A stretch of 64,000 bases of DNA from Taxillus chinensis (GCA_023512835.1 CM042086.1:21211029-21275028), one strand, 5' to 3'; positions 23,834 through 36,422 are shown, counted from the stretch's first letter. Made by a program: numbers and translations. The notes: generated by a model from the sequence alone, not told the origin.

Positions 23834-24593
23834 GAGCATTGGCATTTGTCTCATCAAAAGTTTTTCATAATTTGATGAAAAATACAAACTATCCATAAAT
23901 CTACAGTCTCCATCATAATCCCACATTGATTTAATCATCCTATTCATCAAATTAATAATATATTATTATTAATACAGATTTACTGCGCTGCAACAAACGG
24001 ATGGCAGCGTGTCGTCAAGGGGGCAGGGGTTTCGCCGTCAGGGTCAAGAGTGTGGGGGTCACCGTTAGGGGAGGGATCAGGGGGGTGGTTTGCTGTCGGG
24101 CGTCAGGGTCATGGGAGGCGGGGGGCATCGGGGTCGGGGTCAGGGGATCAAGCGAGGGGGTCGCCGTTGAGGGAGGGGATCAGGAAGGGGCGGAGGCGTG
24201 GGGCGTCGGGGTCGAGATCAAGGGATCAGGGGAGGGGGGTCGTGGGGCGTCGGGTCAGGGGAGGCGTGGGCGTGAGGCGTCAGGGGATCAGGGGAGGGCC
24301 CTCGAGGGAGGGGATCAGGGGAAGGGGGGGCGTCGTCGTCGTTCATGGCGGTGGGGCGGCAGATGAAGATTGCAGTGGAGGGAGACGCACTGTCGATGGG
24401 GGAAAGAGGAGGGTGATGACGCGTTCTTGCCTTCGAAGGTGAACAAGGTATCACTATATTTGGCGAGGAGAAACGATTCACTGTAGCTCAAAGTTACACA
24501 TTTGCATTTTAATGAGACCGATGCAACGTCTTTTTTTAATATTCATCAATTTTTATGTTTTTATGCATTTTGATGAGACGGATGCCACTGCTC
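23834..24593. mobile_element. Non-autonomous TIR element with a G-rich core
   Basis: Ends are inverted repeats: GAGCATTGGCATTTGTCTCA at the left and GAGCAGTGGCATCCGTCTCA at the right read inwards, both followed by TCAAAA. The right flank is TAA, as for the Harbinger-like MITE in YIF1. The left flank is a GA microsatellite, so a matching duplication is not preserved. The interior (about 24000-24370) is very G-rich and repetitive. Confidence 0.6.
24020..24330 (+). repeat. G-rich imperfect repeat (potential G-quadruplex cluster)
   Basis: Phrases like GGGGATCAGGGGAGGGG and GGCGTCGGGGTC recur irregularly with many runs of three or more G. Glycine- and arginine-rich frames cross it in two frames because the repeat lacks stops; I do not call them genes. 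Confidence 0.7.
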
Positions 24594-27500
24594 TAACACT
24601 ACTACAAAAGTTCACTCTACTCTTATGAATGAATGTAAATACAATTTAAAATGTTTTAGGTAAGTCATAGGAAATTACTCTTTGGTCAAGTTTTACTTTA
24701 AGAATGAAAGAGTTTTATTATATTATGCTTTAATTTATGATTTTATATTATGTTATGTATTTTAATTCACTATGACATTCTAATTATTTATATTAAATAA
24801 ATAATTTTTTAAGTCTAATGATTAATTTAGTTAAAATGCATTACATATTTGAACTTAGCACGTCAAAATTACTGAAGAATAATAAACAGTAGAAATTTAT
24901 TGAATGTTATAAATGGTAAAAAGCAAAACAAAAAAAACAAAAAATAAATAAATGGTAAAAAGTTAAAATTAGAATAAAATAACCAATTAAGTGGCATATA
25001 TGTCACTGATATGGTGGTGATAAACTAGTGATAAACTGATAGGTAAAAGGTAAGTGAAATATTTAATTAGTTTGAATTCATAATTTACATAAATGTCATT
25101 CTTTATTTACAAAATTGTCATTAAGTTTACCATATAAATGGACATCTAAACCTTAAGCCATTACACATCAAAATTGGTAGAGAAACTCTTTTTCTCTCTT
25201 CTCCCCTCTCTTCATCCCTTTTGTCGGTATTATGTGCTTGTGAATTTGGATAAATTCGTTAAGTATAAAAGTTACATGAAATACGAGAAAATATTTAATT
25301 ATTTTAAAATTTATTTTCAAATTATTTATAACTTATAATTGTTACTTATATAGTTGGTTTTATCACATAATCTATATATTATATCAATACCTCATGAGTT
25401 GGTTTAACTTCGTAGAAGTAAAATTAATTTAAGTAATTAAGTACATTGTCTCTCTCTAAATGTCTCATAAGTTTATTTAATCATGCAAAGGTAAAACTAA
25501 ATTAAGTGATTTAAATTACATATATAGCTCATTAAACATTTTAACTCGGTTAAGGTAAAGACAATTTAGGTACTTTAAAATTTAATTTAGTATTTGATTT
25601 TTAAGGTTTTAGGATGATATAAGGGTTTTCTTCTCCTCCCTCCTCAGTATTTCATTTCTTCTATCCTTATTTATTTACTTTATTTGTAAAAATTTTGATA
25701 AATATTATTTATTATCCAATTCATGCTCAGGGTAGATGGATCATAATTATTGACCTTATGTTATTCATTTTCAGTATGTTTAAGAAAATTTTGTGATTTG
25801 TTTTTATGTAATAATATTATTATGATATCTCTTGTGCTTAGACAATATATGTTAATGGGTAGTTTTAGAAAGAACTTTAATTTTTTAAGTGAAAACATCC
25901 CTGAAAGTATTAATCCAGTAATATGTTATATTATGAAATATGGGTAATGAACCCATATCATGATGATGTACATTAATCTTTCAATTTTTTAAATGTCATG
26001 TCACAATATGATAATATTATGTCATGCCTCATGTCATGTCTTATTCTTTTGAACTTTGATGTGCTTATCTTACCATCATTTTTTGTCTAATTATGTTATT
26101 TGTTACGTCTTATGTTATCATTTTATGATTTCTTTTACAACCCTCGAGTAATTAAATAAATAAAGATAATAAGATAAAAGAGCCAATATATGTTTTGAAA
26201 ATAAATTGTGTGAATTTAAGATTATGTTAACTCATATTTGTTAACTCATAGTTGATGGGTTTGAAAACATAATTATGTTTTCAAAAATAAAATCTAAGCA
26301 AAAAATACATTTGGTATATTTGTTTTCTAATAAAGTAATTATTTTTAAAAATATGTATTCAACTTTTTCCTGTTTTATAAATTCAAATTCAATTTTTTTG
26401 TTAGGTCCAATTTAATTTTCTTCTCTTTTGTTTACTTAGTGACCAAGCCCACCATTTTTAAATTTTTTACTACGTGAGATTTGATTTTTAAAACACATTC
26501 TCTATTCTATCAAATAGAATTTGTTTTCAAAATTTAAAAAGCAAATTTTAATTTTAATAAAAGTTCAAATGAGAAACTAAAACATAGAAACATGTATCAA
26601 ACACTCATTTAGTCTCTAAACTGTCAAATCGTAAGATCTTGGATTGTATTTTAATGTAATAATTAATATTTTAAAACTTATATCAAGCTATGTATTAGAT
26701 TTTCGCCAGAACATTGGTTTTAGATTTTAGAGCGTTACATAGTCGCTACAAAAGACTATTTATATCTAAATTAATTATTTTTTTGTCTAGAATTTCCAAT
26801 TGCATGGTAAGAAGAAAGGATATTTTTTATATTTAGTATCGTGATTATTATCAGCTCTTTTATTTTAAGAGTTATAATTTTTAAGAGAAATAATGTTACG
26901 TATAAGTCTTTTGCGTAGTTCGTTTCCTCCTGCATACCTGATGTGATAATGTCATGTTAGTTCCGACGGAAAGATTGGCCAATGAAATATTACTACGTCA
27001 TGTGTCATGTGTGTGTAGGATGCCTGTATAAAAAGCTTGCGAAAACCTTTCATTGCAGGTTCTGGGATAGAGGTAAACTAATGTCGGCTGATGTTGGTAA
27101 TGAATTTGGGCGTTTATTTTCAAATTTAGGATTTCTGGATTTGTAAGTAGGCATGGGTGCTTTTTGGTGCAGAGCAATGACATTGTGGCTTGGCTAAAAA
27201 CGGGTTGCAAGGCACCCAGCCAAAAAAAACACGTTTTGCCCACACGGCCACACCGTTCTAGGCTTGTGTAAGGATTAAGTTAATTAAAATTTTATTTAAT
27301 CATATAATCTTTCACAACTTATTAAGATATTAATTTCAAATTTTTAAATTTTATTTTTTTAAAAAAAATAACTAATCATTTTTATATTATAATTAAAATA
27401 ATATTTAACTAATAAAACTAATTCAATAGATTTGATACCAATATTTGAATAAAAGCCGAATTTTTCGACTTTATTTTTCACTTTAATACTATTATTTAAC

Positions 27501-27828
27501 AATTTTTAGCTTTAGATAAAAGAAAATCTACTCGAGAAATGGATGCAATCCATATACATCCGAAAATTGAGGGGAAAAAACTTATTATTTGCGCATATTG
27601 CGTGAAGCGCGAAACTCGTATCACATTACAATTGATAATGACAACAAAGAAAAGCGAGGAACGGAGACAACTTTACTCCAATGGAAAGCCAAATTACTAC
27701 GGTAGGGAAAATACATGAAAACCCAAAAGACACCAAAACGGAACGAAATAAATTTTAAGAGAAAAAAAAGAAAAAGACTAAAAAGGATTACAATCCGCCG
27801 CCAATCCAGATGGTCAACCTCAATCTAT
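24594..27828. other. Long AT-rich intergenic region
   Basis: I see no gene, tRNA or clear element here. There are long A/T stretches and a CT-rich patch near 25190-25220. A TATAAAAA string near 27027 is not followed by a credible frame. Confidence 0.6.
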
Positions 27829-30434
27829 CTAGGCACCGCCACCTTTGAGAAGGCCTTGCACATCAGAATCCCTGGGAAGGGCGGGAATTGCTCCTTTCTT
27901 TGTGGTCGTGATGGCTCCGCAAGCATTTGCGTATCTCAGAACAGCCTTCAGCTTATTTTCGTCCTGCAATCAGTTTCACCATTTACTTATTATTAGATAT
28001 ACTCATCACCCCCACCCCCCACCCCCACCCCCCCTCTATGTTTTGGAACAGATTCAATACGGGGTAGTAAATAAAAGTCGAGTCAAAAGTGTAAAATGCA
28101 CGTACTTCAATTATAGATCTGTCTGCAACAATCTTGCACAGAAGTGCACCAATGAATGAATCGCCAGCGCCAGTTGTGTCCACTGTGTTCACGTGAAAGG
28201 GATCTACCGATCCATGGAAACTCTGCAATTGAAATTCAATCTAATGATTTTGCATTCCCCCCACTCCATGATTAGCGGATAAATAAACACTCCAGTTTTG
28301 GATCCAAATCATTCAACATTAAAACTACCCACATCTACGTTTACAAGCAAAATGTGAAAACCATCCAGGCACAGCGTAGAAACAAAAACACCCAGAAAGC
28401 TGCTAAATAGTGGTGATTTTGGGTATTAAACATTTATTGAAAACCATTCTAACCACTGGCTCACATCCACAAAGGCCCTACATTATCTCACTTCTTTTAT
28501 AAGATTCGTTCCTTATCTTGATAAGAATTCAATTCACGTCCACTATAAAGTAAAAAGCAAGATGCATTATTAAAATGGAGCCACAGCGTTGTGCAATAAT
28601 AATTTCAATGGACCTAACTCGATTAATTTGTCACCTTCCACACCCACCCACCCACCCACCCACCCACCAAACCCTACCCTTGGCTAATCCCGCTCAAATC
28701 CACACCTACCCACCCAAAGAATCACTTCTCAATATTGCCGACATGTATAGGCATTATCTTTTTCTCCTATTTCCTCATATCAAAATCCAGCTAAATCTTC
28801 ACAAAATAATTTTAAAAAAAATCGACAAAACATACACCTTTTTCAATGCCAGTTGTTGCCAGTCTAGACAAGTTGTATAGAATGCAATTTATTATTATCA
28901 TTATTATTGTTATTATTTAATGGCATAATACCTTGGTGTAGTATCTGCAGCCTTTTTCACCAAGGGTAACAAGGAGGAGCTTGAGCTTGGGGTGCCACAG
29001 TGACATCGCATCGGCATCATCGATTTTGTCGCTGCCAGTGAGGAACTCCAGCTCAACGTCACTGACTTTAATCACCTCCGCCTTGTCCCAAATGCTCATG
29101 ATTTGGGTCTTCGCTTCTTCCGGTGAGGGCCACAGCGGCAGCCTCAGATTCGGATCGTACGAGAGCAGCGCCCCGGCATCCTTGGCCACCTCCATTGCCT
29201 TCAGATGAGCCGACCGGCATGGCTCCACGATCAGGCTTATTGACCCATAATGGAACACCTTTGCCTGTTCCATACCATTTCGACAAACAACTCAAATTTT
29301 GAAAAACCCAAACTACCGGAAACAATCTATCAGATGCATAGCATAGGCTAAAGAACATGTGACAAGGCAATACAAAGAAAAGGGTGACGAAAACTGTTAA
29401 AAATATCAACTTTGTCACCAATTATTCAATTATCGAACATAGAGCTAACAAAAGGTGAATTTTTATTTATTAGGTATATAAATAAAAATAAAAACAAAAT
29501 ATACAAACATCATATCCCGTGAATCAGGCGCGTGATAATCGATGGCAACCAAAGCGCGTTTATGTAGATGGTCGCGGTAAAAAGCAATTTTATCCCGAAA
29601 AATGCGGGTAAAAAGAAAGTCAGCCAACCAAACGGTCAATGTTGGGGGGCAACATCAAGGGCACTCGCGCAGTCCACCATACTCGCCCATCACGCGCGTA
29701 AGAGCTTTCAAAGCATTGCCATGAAAATTCCACGCCGTGGGGCCCTCGAATATGCGCCCCAATCCACGGCACCAATATTATTCACAGGCAATTTTTAATA
29801 TACATATACATATATATATATATATATATATAATATGGATGAATATATAAATTAATAAGTATAAGAATTGAAAATAAGAATTAATTTAAAACGTCGGGCC
29901 CACACAACTGCTGACAAAGACTTGTAGTTAGGGGCTGTTTGGATGTAACGAAACTGAAGAATCAAGAAAGAAACGGAAAATCAATCCATAGAAAGATCAG
30001 AGGGAGGGAGAGAGAGAGAGACGTACGGATCTGATGAGATCGAGATTGAGCTCTTCGGCGGTGAGGAGCATGTCGGCGCTAGGGTTCCGGTAGAACATGA
30101 ACTCGCGATCGCCGTCGGCGCGGAGGGTGACGAAGGCGAGTGCGGTGCGGGCGCCCTGGTCAAAGTTAATTCCGGCGACGCTGACGCCGTTCTCCTTGAG
30201 TATTCCGGCCAGCATGTGGCCGAACTCGTCGTCGCCGAGCTTTCCGACGAACGCCGACGCGCCGCCGAGCCTGGAGACGGCGATGGCCACGTTCGCGGGA
30301 GCGCCGCCGGGAGCCTTCAGGAACCCCGGGGCCTCCGCCAGCGACACGCCGGAGACCGTGGGAACGAAGTCGATCAGCATCTCCCCGAAGCTCACGATCA
30401 GATCGCTGCCGGAACCGCCATTCATAGACGCCAT
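27829..30434 (-). CDS. FRK: Fructokinase (pfkB family), four exons, 330 aa
   Basis: Minus-strand exons are 30027-30434, 28932-29264, 28106-28222 and 27829-27963 (stop TAG). All junctions are GT..AG in phase 0, giving 136+111+39+44 = 330 aa, the usual plant fructokinase length. The enzyme phosphorylates fructose with ATP, normally in the cytosol, feeding hexose phosphates to glycolysis and starch synthesis. Visible motifs: [10 protein letters not shown], the substrate-binding [44 protein letters not shown], and the pfkB signature [13 protein letters not shown] with the catalytic Asp. The C-terminus is [14 protein letters not shown]. No transit peptide is evident. The start ATG at 30434 gives MASMNGG; a second ATG three codons later is possible. 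The frame is intact. Two introns carry G-quadruplex motifs on the sense strand. Confidence 0.95.
28009..28034 (-). other. G-quadruplex motif in fructokinase intron 3
   Basis: On the coding strand the order is G7-T-G5-T-G6-T-G5, four long G tracts with single-base loops, inside a 142-bp intron and 46-71 bases before its acceptor. Single-nucleotide-loop quadruplexes are known to be the most stable type. Confidence 0.75.
28643..28665 (-). other. G-quadruplex-type (GGGT)n repeat in fructokinase intron 2
   Basis: Six G3 tracts separated by single T on the coding strand (a CCCA microsatellite on the plus strand). Confidence 0.75.
29803..29832. repeat. (TA)n microsatellite in fructokinase intron 1
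   Basis: Near-pure TA run within the 762-bp first intron. Confidence 0.85.
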
Positions 30435-30557
30435 TGCTCTAGAGTTTAGAGAGAGAACAGAGCCAAATCGAAGCTGAAGCAAGCTTCTAGAGAGAGAAAC
30501 AGAGAGTTGAATAGAGGGGGAGAAAGAGAGAGAGAGTCTACGATTAGGAGAGGGCTA

Positions 30558-30566
30558 CTATTTATA
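30558..30566 (-). promoter_or_regulatory. TATA box of the fructokinase gene
   Basis: TATAAATAG on the minus strand, about 124 bases upstream of the start codon. It is followed by a CT-rich leader (CTCTCTCTCTTTCTCC and similar), a common plant 5' UTR feature. Confidence 0.65.
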
Positions 30567-30569
30567 GGG

Positions 30570-33500
30570 GAGGGCAGGGGCAGCCTTCGGGTAGAAAGAA
30601 AAAAAAAACTGAATGAAGGAAGGAAGGGTGATAAATCTAAAGATTCATTTGCCATAAATAAAATAAAATAGTAAAATTTAAATTTAAATCCAAAAAAAAA
30701 AAAAAACGGAAACAAGATTGGGATTTTATTACGAGGATGTTTTATCCTTATCCCCAACAAACCCGGTTACGATGTGGTTTAAAACCACTTTATCCTGGCT
30801 TTTGTCTTTTTAAAATAGTAATATATTATATTTGCCTTTTTTAAAAATTTATTTGTGAATATATTTATCTTTTATAATATCCATCCTACTCTTTTTGTTT
30901 CTGGGTCCTTAAAAAATATCAATAAATGATAATGATATTGCAATACACATGCATTCATGTTTCTTTCTTTTCACGTCTTTTTTTTTATTATCCTAATCTA
31001 TATATACACCTAGCTATAATGATAATCCAATAGGCTTTCACAATACAACTGCACTTCTTTTTAATCATTGTTAACACTTAACAGGCATGCATGTGACAAG
31101 AATACACACCCATAGTTTAGTTTCTATTTACGTTACAAGTTTTGGTGGACCGTAATGCAGCAGGCTCCCACGGTATCCGAAAACATATCTAAAACAATTT
31201 ATCACGTAAAAAGATATTAGAAACCATTAACACAGCCCTTCAATTAAGGACTAATATTATAATTACGTGATAGTCAAGTCAAGTGAAGTCAGGTCCATCA
31301 ATTCAAACCAACACGAACCCACAAAATTGTGCTACATTTTATATTTAAAAAATACTCTTTCCAAAAATGTATGCCCTTGAAATTTAGGAGTTGACTTTGG
31401 TGGGACCGTCCAAGACCAGATCCATAAATATGAATAGATAAATATTAATAAGACTTTTAAAAAAAAAATGCGCGAGGGATTTGCAGTTTCTCATCTGTTC
31501 AACCAAAAACATGGATTAGATTTATGTATCCGCAAAATAGTAAAGATCCTAAACGCAAGATTTATCTATAAGTACTTACTAAATTCACAGGGGCTGTGGA
31601 CAAAAAGCCTTCATATTTTTAAAATTTTATATATTTAAATTAGTTTTTATTTTTTATATTAATATACATTAAATTTTATAAATCACTCTCTATATCATTA
31701 AAATAATATTTTTTTATATTATTTTTTTATTTAATAATAATTTTTTAATAATTTAATATGAAACAAGAGTAAATATTATGATAAACATGAATGAGAAAGG
31801 TGAGGGAAATTTTTTTTATATAACTTAATAATTATATAAAGTAAACAGTATTTCCCAATATATTATGATATTTTGTATAAATCTTATAGAGAAAGTTAAG
31901 TATAAAACTTTTATGATAATATATGATTTTATGATTTTTTTAACTTTTTCTCCATAAATTTAAGGAAACAGACTAATATAGGAAGTATACTACTTGTACT
32001 CTTATATATGTATGGTCTGAAGCTTTGGTGTCGATTATTGATTTTGATTTGAGAAATATGAATCAAAATCTCCTTTTCCACCGCAACGCAAATAAATATA
32101 TTGGTAGATTCACGGCCAAAATTATTTAACCTAGTTACTTATGCTAAAATATATCCAATAACCAAAACTTGATTTCTAAAATTTGAATAAAACAGCTTAA
32201 TTGGCCATGAGATTAGAGAATCAATGCGTGTACCTAGTTACTTATGATAAAATCATGTGACATTCTTTTTTTATGTTCTTTTATCTTCAAGCATGTTAAA
32301 GTCCTTTTTAATTTAATTTACTTTATAATATGAATATATCTTCATACACATACAACACCTTATATAAACCCCATTTAATTTAGATAACTCTTGTTATAGG
32401 AAACTCTTTTTGGTCCGGACAGGCTTTATAATAAGGACATATAATCAAAATTCATGCATTTAATCCTAATTCAGGCATACCCCCTAACATGATCAATGCC
32501 TTTGGTACTAGTGTTAATAGCTTGATACAGACATGTTAATTATGATTAATGCAACTTCTTGATTCATACATTTGCGTGCAAGATAATATTGATACAAACA
32601 TAAATTTATTTAGCTTTAATGCTTTATCAACTAGATTTTTGACAACCATTGTATATCGTTGATCACTCAACATATAGTGTTGACTTATGTTGACTTTTAT
32701 CAATGTCTTCTTCAAGTTGACACTCGTTAGCTTTTCTACAATGCCTAAGTATCTATACTACAATGTTTTTCTTTAAAACATACTTTAATTGATAACAAGT
32801 ATAGTCCAAGTTTAGTTAGTTAACTATAAGTAACCAATTCACAAATTCACTTCATTGCATTATACTTTTGTATAGACTTTAACTTAACTCAGATGTTTTC
32901 TTATATTTACGGATTTGTTGAATCTCTTGTTTTTACGTTTCAACATTTTCCGAATTAAATGGGAAGTCCAATAAAAGCTTTATTAAGGAAGTTCAAATCA
33001 ATTTTCAATATTTAGCGGTGTGATTGGTATGAACTAGATTGAAGATTGTTTTAACAAATGGTGGATCTATCATAATTTAATAATAATATAAATCTAAAAT
33101 AGTTTTTTAAATTGATAAAGTCCATAACTATTTTTAGAAACTGTTTATAATTGGTTTTTTTTTAGTTACCTATTTTATTACTTGAACTCATCAAATATTA
33201 TTTTTATTTTATTTAAATTTTAAATACACACTTTGTTTAAAACACATTAATCTTTCTCATGTCAAATAATTTTTTTTTTCAAATTATAATTTAACGAAAC
33301 TCTAATAGAATTTAGAACACAAAATATAGAAACAATAAAATAGAGAACATACCCTAAATTATATTATATCCAAAAAATTTAATATAATATTTAGATGTGG
33401 ATAAGGATATAAAAAAATAATATCCATATATATCTTATAAAATTTTAAAATTCCTATATCACATTCTTATATACATAAATATATTTTAATTAATTATAAT

Positions 33501-33869
33501 TTTATTGTAGAAGTTTATTTTTTTTATTACACATATACACTTAATTTCTTTATCCAATGAAATCTACAAAATAAGTCCAATAAAATATATATAAAAATAA
33601 AATTTATTATCCATAAAATCAATTAAATTCATTAAAAATATTTTTGTTGTATTTTCATGTAGAGTATACACTTTATTCTTAAAAGAAAAATACCTTAAAG
33701 TTGAAATGAATTATCAATTTGATTTTACATCAAATTAATCTGGTTCGTTTTCAATTCTAATTCTATACTATATAGTTTTGGTTATTTAGCTCGATCTGTT
33801 TAAATTTTTAAAATTATGTAATGAATATAATTTTGATAGTGTTTAATAATTAAAAACATGTTTATCATA
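30570..33869. other. AT-rich intergenic region upstream of fructokinase
   Basis: No gene was found. The first few hundred bases should include the fructokinase promoter. Around 32340-32700 the sequence resembles 61460-61790, so at least one dispersed repeat is present. The remainder is A/T-rich with no clear structure. Confidence 0.55.
32340..32700 (+). repeat. Dispersed repeat related to 61460-61790
   Basis: Ordered phrases (GGCTTTATAATAAGG-like, ATTTAATCCTAATTCA, CAACTTCTTGATTCATACATTTG, TTTAATGCTTTATCAA) match, diverged, the stretch downstream of the nested LTR at 61150. The element type is unknown. Confidence 0.4.
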
Positions 33870-33987
33870 GTTTTTTGTAGGGGTGGGCAATGAATACCCG
33901 CCCCGTACCCGCCCGCTATCCGCTCCGTTCCTGTGTGCGGGCGGGTTATCCCGCCTAGGTAAGAGTGGGGTACGGTTTTTAAACTTG

Positions 33988-35403
33988 TGTTGGTCCCTTG
34001 GAGCCTATAGGAGGGTGAATAGGCTCTTATCGAAGCTCTTTTCGAACTCTTTGACACAACACTTATCTGGTTAAGAGATAGAAACAATGCGAAAGATAAC
34101 CAGATAGTGGAAGTATTTTGTTTTATTATCTGTATGATAAGTACAACAAAATGAAAGCAGTCTAAAGCTTGAAAGCTTTTAGACCTACTTAACAACTCTT
34201 TGACACTCTATTTACAAGTACACACACACTTAGCCTCTTTGATCTCTATGAGCTTTAGTACATGCACTTGCTCTTACACGTTTACACACAAGTATATTTA
34301 TAAGATGTACAAGTGTTACTATTTATAGGTGACATCCACGAGAGACAACCTTGGAACTTGTTTTTCCAGACAATGTGCACATTTACTCTCTCTCTCTCTC
34401 GGAAATCTCTCTGCCTTAATTGCTGCGGATGTGGTCTTCAAGATCTTGGGTTTGTAATGTTTAAGATTCTTTGTAAGTTCTCAAGTGCAGTTAGGGTCGT
34501 GTCCACATATCCGGATGATCCACGTGTAAGATGTTTTAGGTTCTCAACAAGTTTGTTTTACATCAGGAAACAGCGAGCTAATGACTTTGATTACGAAGAG
34601 ATAGTTGAAGTAACGTCTTCTTGAATCCGGTGTAAGGTTCCTTACTCCATACTTAAATCAAGCTCGGATCCTTACTCTGTAATATTGATTGCTTACTCCG
34701 TATCAATTTAGTACTGGAATTCTTATTCCGTGTAAGCGCTTCCTTACTCCGTATGAAAGAGAAGGTCGGAGTGCTTACTCCGTATCTGCGCTTCCTTACT
34801 CCGCATCTAGTTTCCTTACTCCGCATAAGTTAAAGGAACGGATGGCTTACTCCGTATCAGCACATCCTTACTCCGCATGAGTGAGTGGTTCGGATTCCTT
34901 ACTCCGCATCTAATAAAGACTTAAGTCCTTATTCCGTAGAAGTACTTCCTTACTCTGCATGTATGAAAGCCTCGGACTCCTTACTCCGTGTCTTCTGTAC
35001 TTTAGTCCGGTTGAGTGGAAGACTTATCTTTTTAACTCTGCGTTGACTCTCTTACTTCGTGCGACTTTGTAGACTGAGATTCTTACTCCGCATCTTTTAG
35101 ACTTAGTCCGTTGAAGTATTAAGTGCGGATTTCTTAGTCCGTAGCTTTTAGGTTCTTAGTACGCACGAATGACCCTTATTCCGTATGAGGCAAGGACTTG
35201 GTTATATACCAAGTGTTTGACGACACTCATTCTCACCTGGATCAGGATTATATATCCCGTCCTTAGCTTTTGCTCACACGAGTGTAGATCCGAATGAAAG
35301 TCATATCCTCTGCAATGATTTAAGATGAAACAACAAAGGTTTCAGATCAAATTACATAGGGCTTTTTTTTCAGCATTATCCAAATTTTGGGTTTGATCCA
35401 ACA
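33988..35403. repeat. Solo LTR (TGTTGG..CCAACA) inside the hAT element
   Basis: A 1416-bp unit begins TGTTGGTCCC and ends GATCCAACA. It is flanked by the exact 5-bp duplication ACTTG (33983-33987 and 35404-35408). No internal region or second LTR is present, so this is a solo LTR left by recombination. The six-base inverted ends are usual for Copia-type LTRs, but the superfamily is not proven. Confidence 0.85.
34637..35200 (+). repeat. Array of ~20 CTTACTCCGYATC motifs in the solo LTR
   Basis: CCTTACTCCGCATC and close variants (CTTACTCCGTATC, CTTATTCCGTA, CTTAGTCCG) recur irregularly every 15-50 bases. The inverse complement GATGCGGAGTAAGG is a core of the tandem array in the Ogre 3' LTR (57480-58080). 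Confidence 0.85.
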
Positions 35404-35639
35404 ACTTGACACCCCGCCCTAGGTGGGGATGGGGAACGGTAATAGGTAGCGAGGTACCCCGCCCCGCCCCGCTTAATTTTAATAATGTTTATTTATCATT
35501 TTATAATATTTTAAATATTATTATTTAACTATTATTTATGATTTTTGATATTTTTGAATGATATTTATTATTGTAAAATTAAATTATTTTTAATAATTTT
35601 TTGGTTAAAAGTGATGTAGAAATTTAATTTAAGGCAAAA

Positions 35640-35935
35640 TTATTGATATAGACAGATCAAATAAAAAGCGATAACAAGATGCGGGCAATTCGAACCTCAT
35701 TCACGGACACATTAAAGAACGGTATATCGTGTCACGCCTATATATATAACATGTGATACGATCTTAAAATTTAATCTATTGCCTAAGCGAGAACAGGAGG
35801 CGGAAATAGGTTGATTCCGCTCCCGATAGGACCCGAATTACTCCTATCAATTGCTTCGTGGAACCTCTAAAAGGCAAGATTGTCTTAAGAGAGAAATCAA
35901 TAAAAGCCGTAGCGGGGTGCATGCGGATGAAGCCT
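35640..35935. other. Unexplained balanced-composition segment within the hAT element
   Basis: Between AT-rich hAT sequence and its GC-rich right end lies ~300 bp of mixed composition with no open frame, tandem structure or recognised family. It could be part of the hAT element or a third insertion. No duplication at its edges was found. Confidence 0.3.
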
Positions 35936-36331
35936 CCCCCCCCACTTACCTTACCATAGGACGGGATACCTCGCCCCACCTACACATGGGGCGGGGTATG
36001 GTTTTAAAATTTTATTACCCGCCTAAGGGAGATGGGGTATAGCAATAGGTAGACCCCGCTCTCGCTATGGCGGGTAACACCCCTAGTTTTTTGTATTATG
36101 TGGTTAAATAATTTTTTATTTTTAATCACTACTTTATTAATATAACAAATAATTATTGTTTGGTTTAGATTTTTTTTGTAATGTTTATTATTAATTAAAA
36201 TATTTAAAAATACATTTTTTACACTATTTATATTGCGATATTGGATTTGTTCTATAGATCTCATTGAATAAAAATAAACAAATAAACTTTAAATTAAATT
36301 TATATAATGAAAGAATAATTAATTAGAATAT

Positions 36332-36372
36332 ATATATATATATATGTGTGTGTGTGTATGCGCGCGTGTGTG
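36332..36372. repeat. Compound (AT)n(GT)n(GC) microsatellite
   Basis: AT run passing into GT and CGCGCG-like dinucleotides. Confidence 0.85.
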
Positions 36373-36422
36373 CATAATAATACAAAGGAATGGAAATATT
36401 AAGTAGGGAGAAGCTTGGGAGG

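Larger units (their letters stand above)
33878..36085. mobile_element. hAT-type non-autonomous element, carrying a nested solo LTR
   Basis: The ends read TAGGGGTG...TACCCGCC inwards on both sides and are flanked by an exact 8-bp duplication, GTTTTTTG (33870-33877 and 36086-36093). Eight-base duplications with short C/TAGGGGTG ends are the hAT signature. Subterminal regions are very rich in CCCGCC and GGCGGG phrases. There is no transposase. Without the inserted LTR the element is about 0.8 kb. Confidence 0.85.

Noticed and set aside
24001..24442. Glycine/arginine-rich frames of 121 and 130 codons
   Set aside because: Both follow from the G-rich repeat, overlap each other and the opposite strand, and have no domain.
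34313..34880. Open frames in the solo LTR
   Set aside because: They are inside an LTR with clear ends and a target duplication, with no domain. One of them is just the translated CTTACTCCG motif array.
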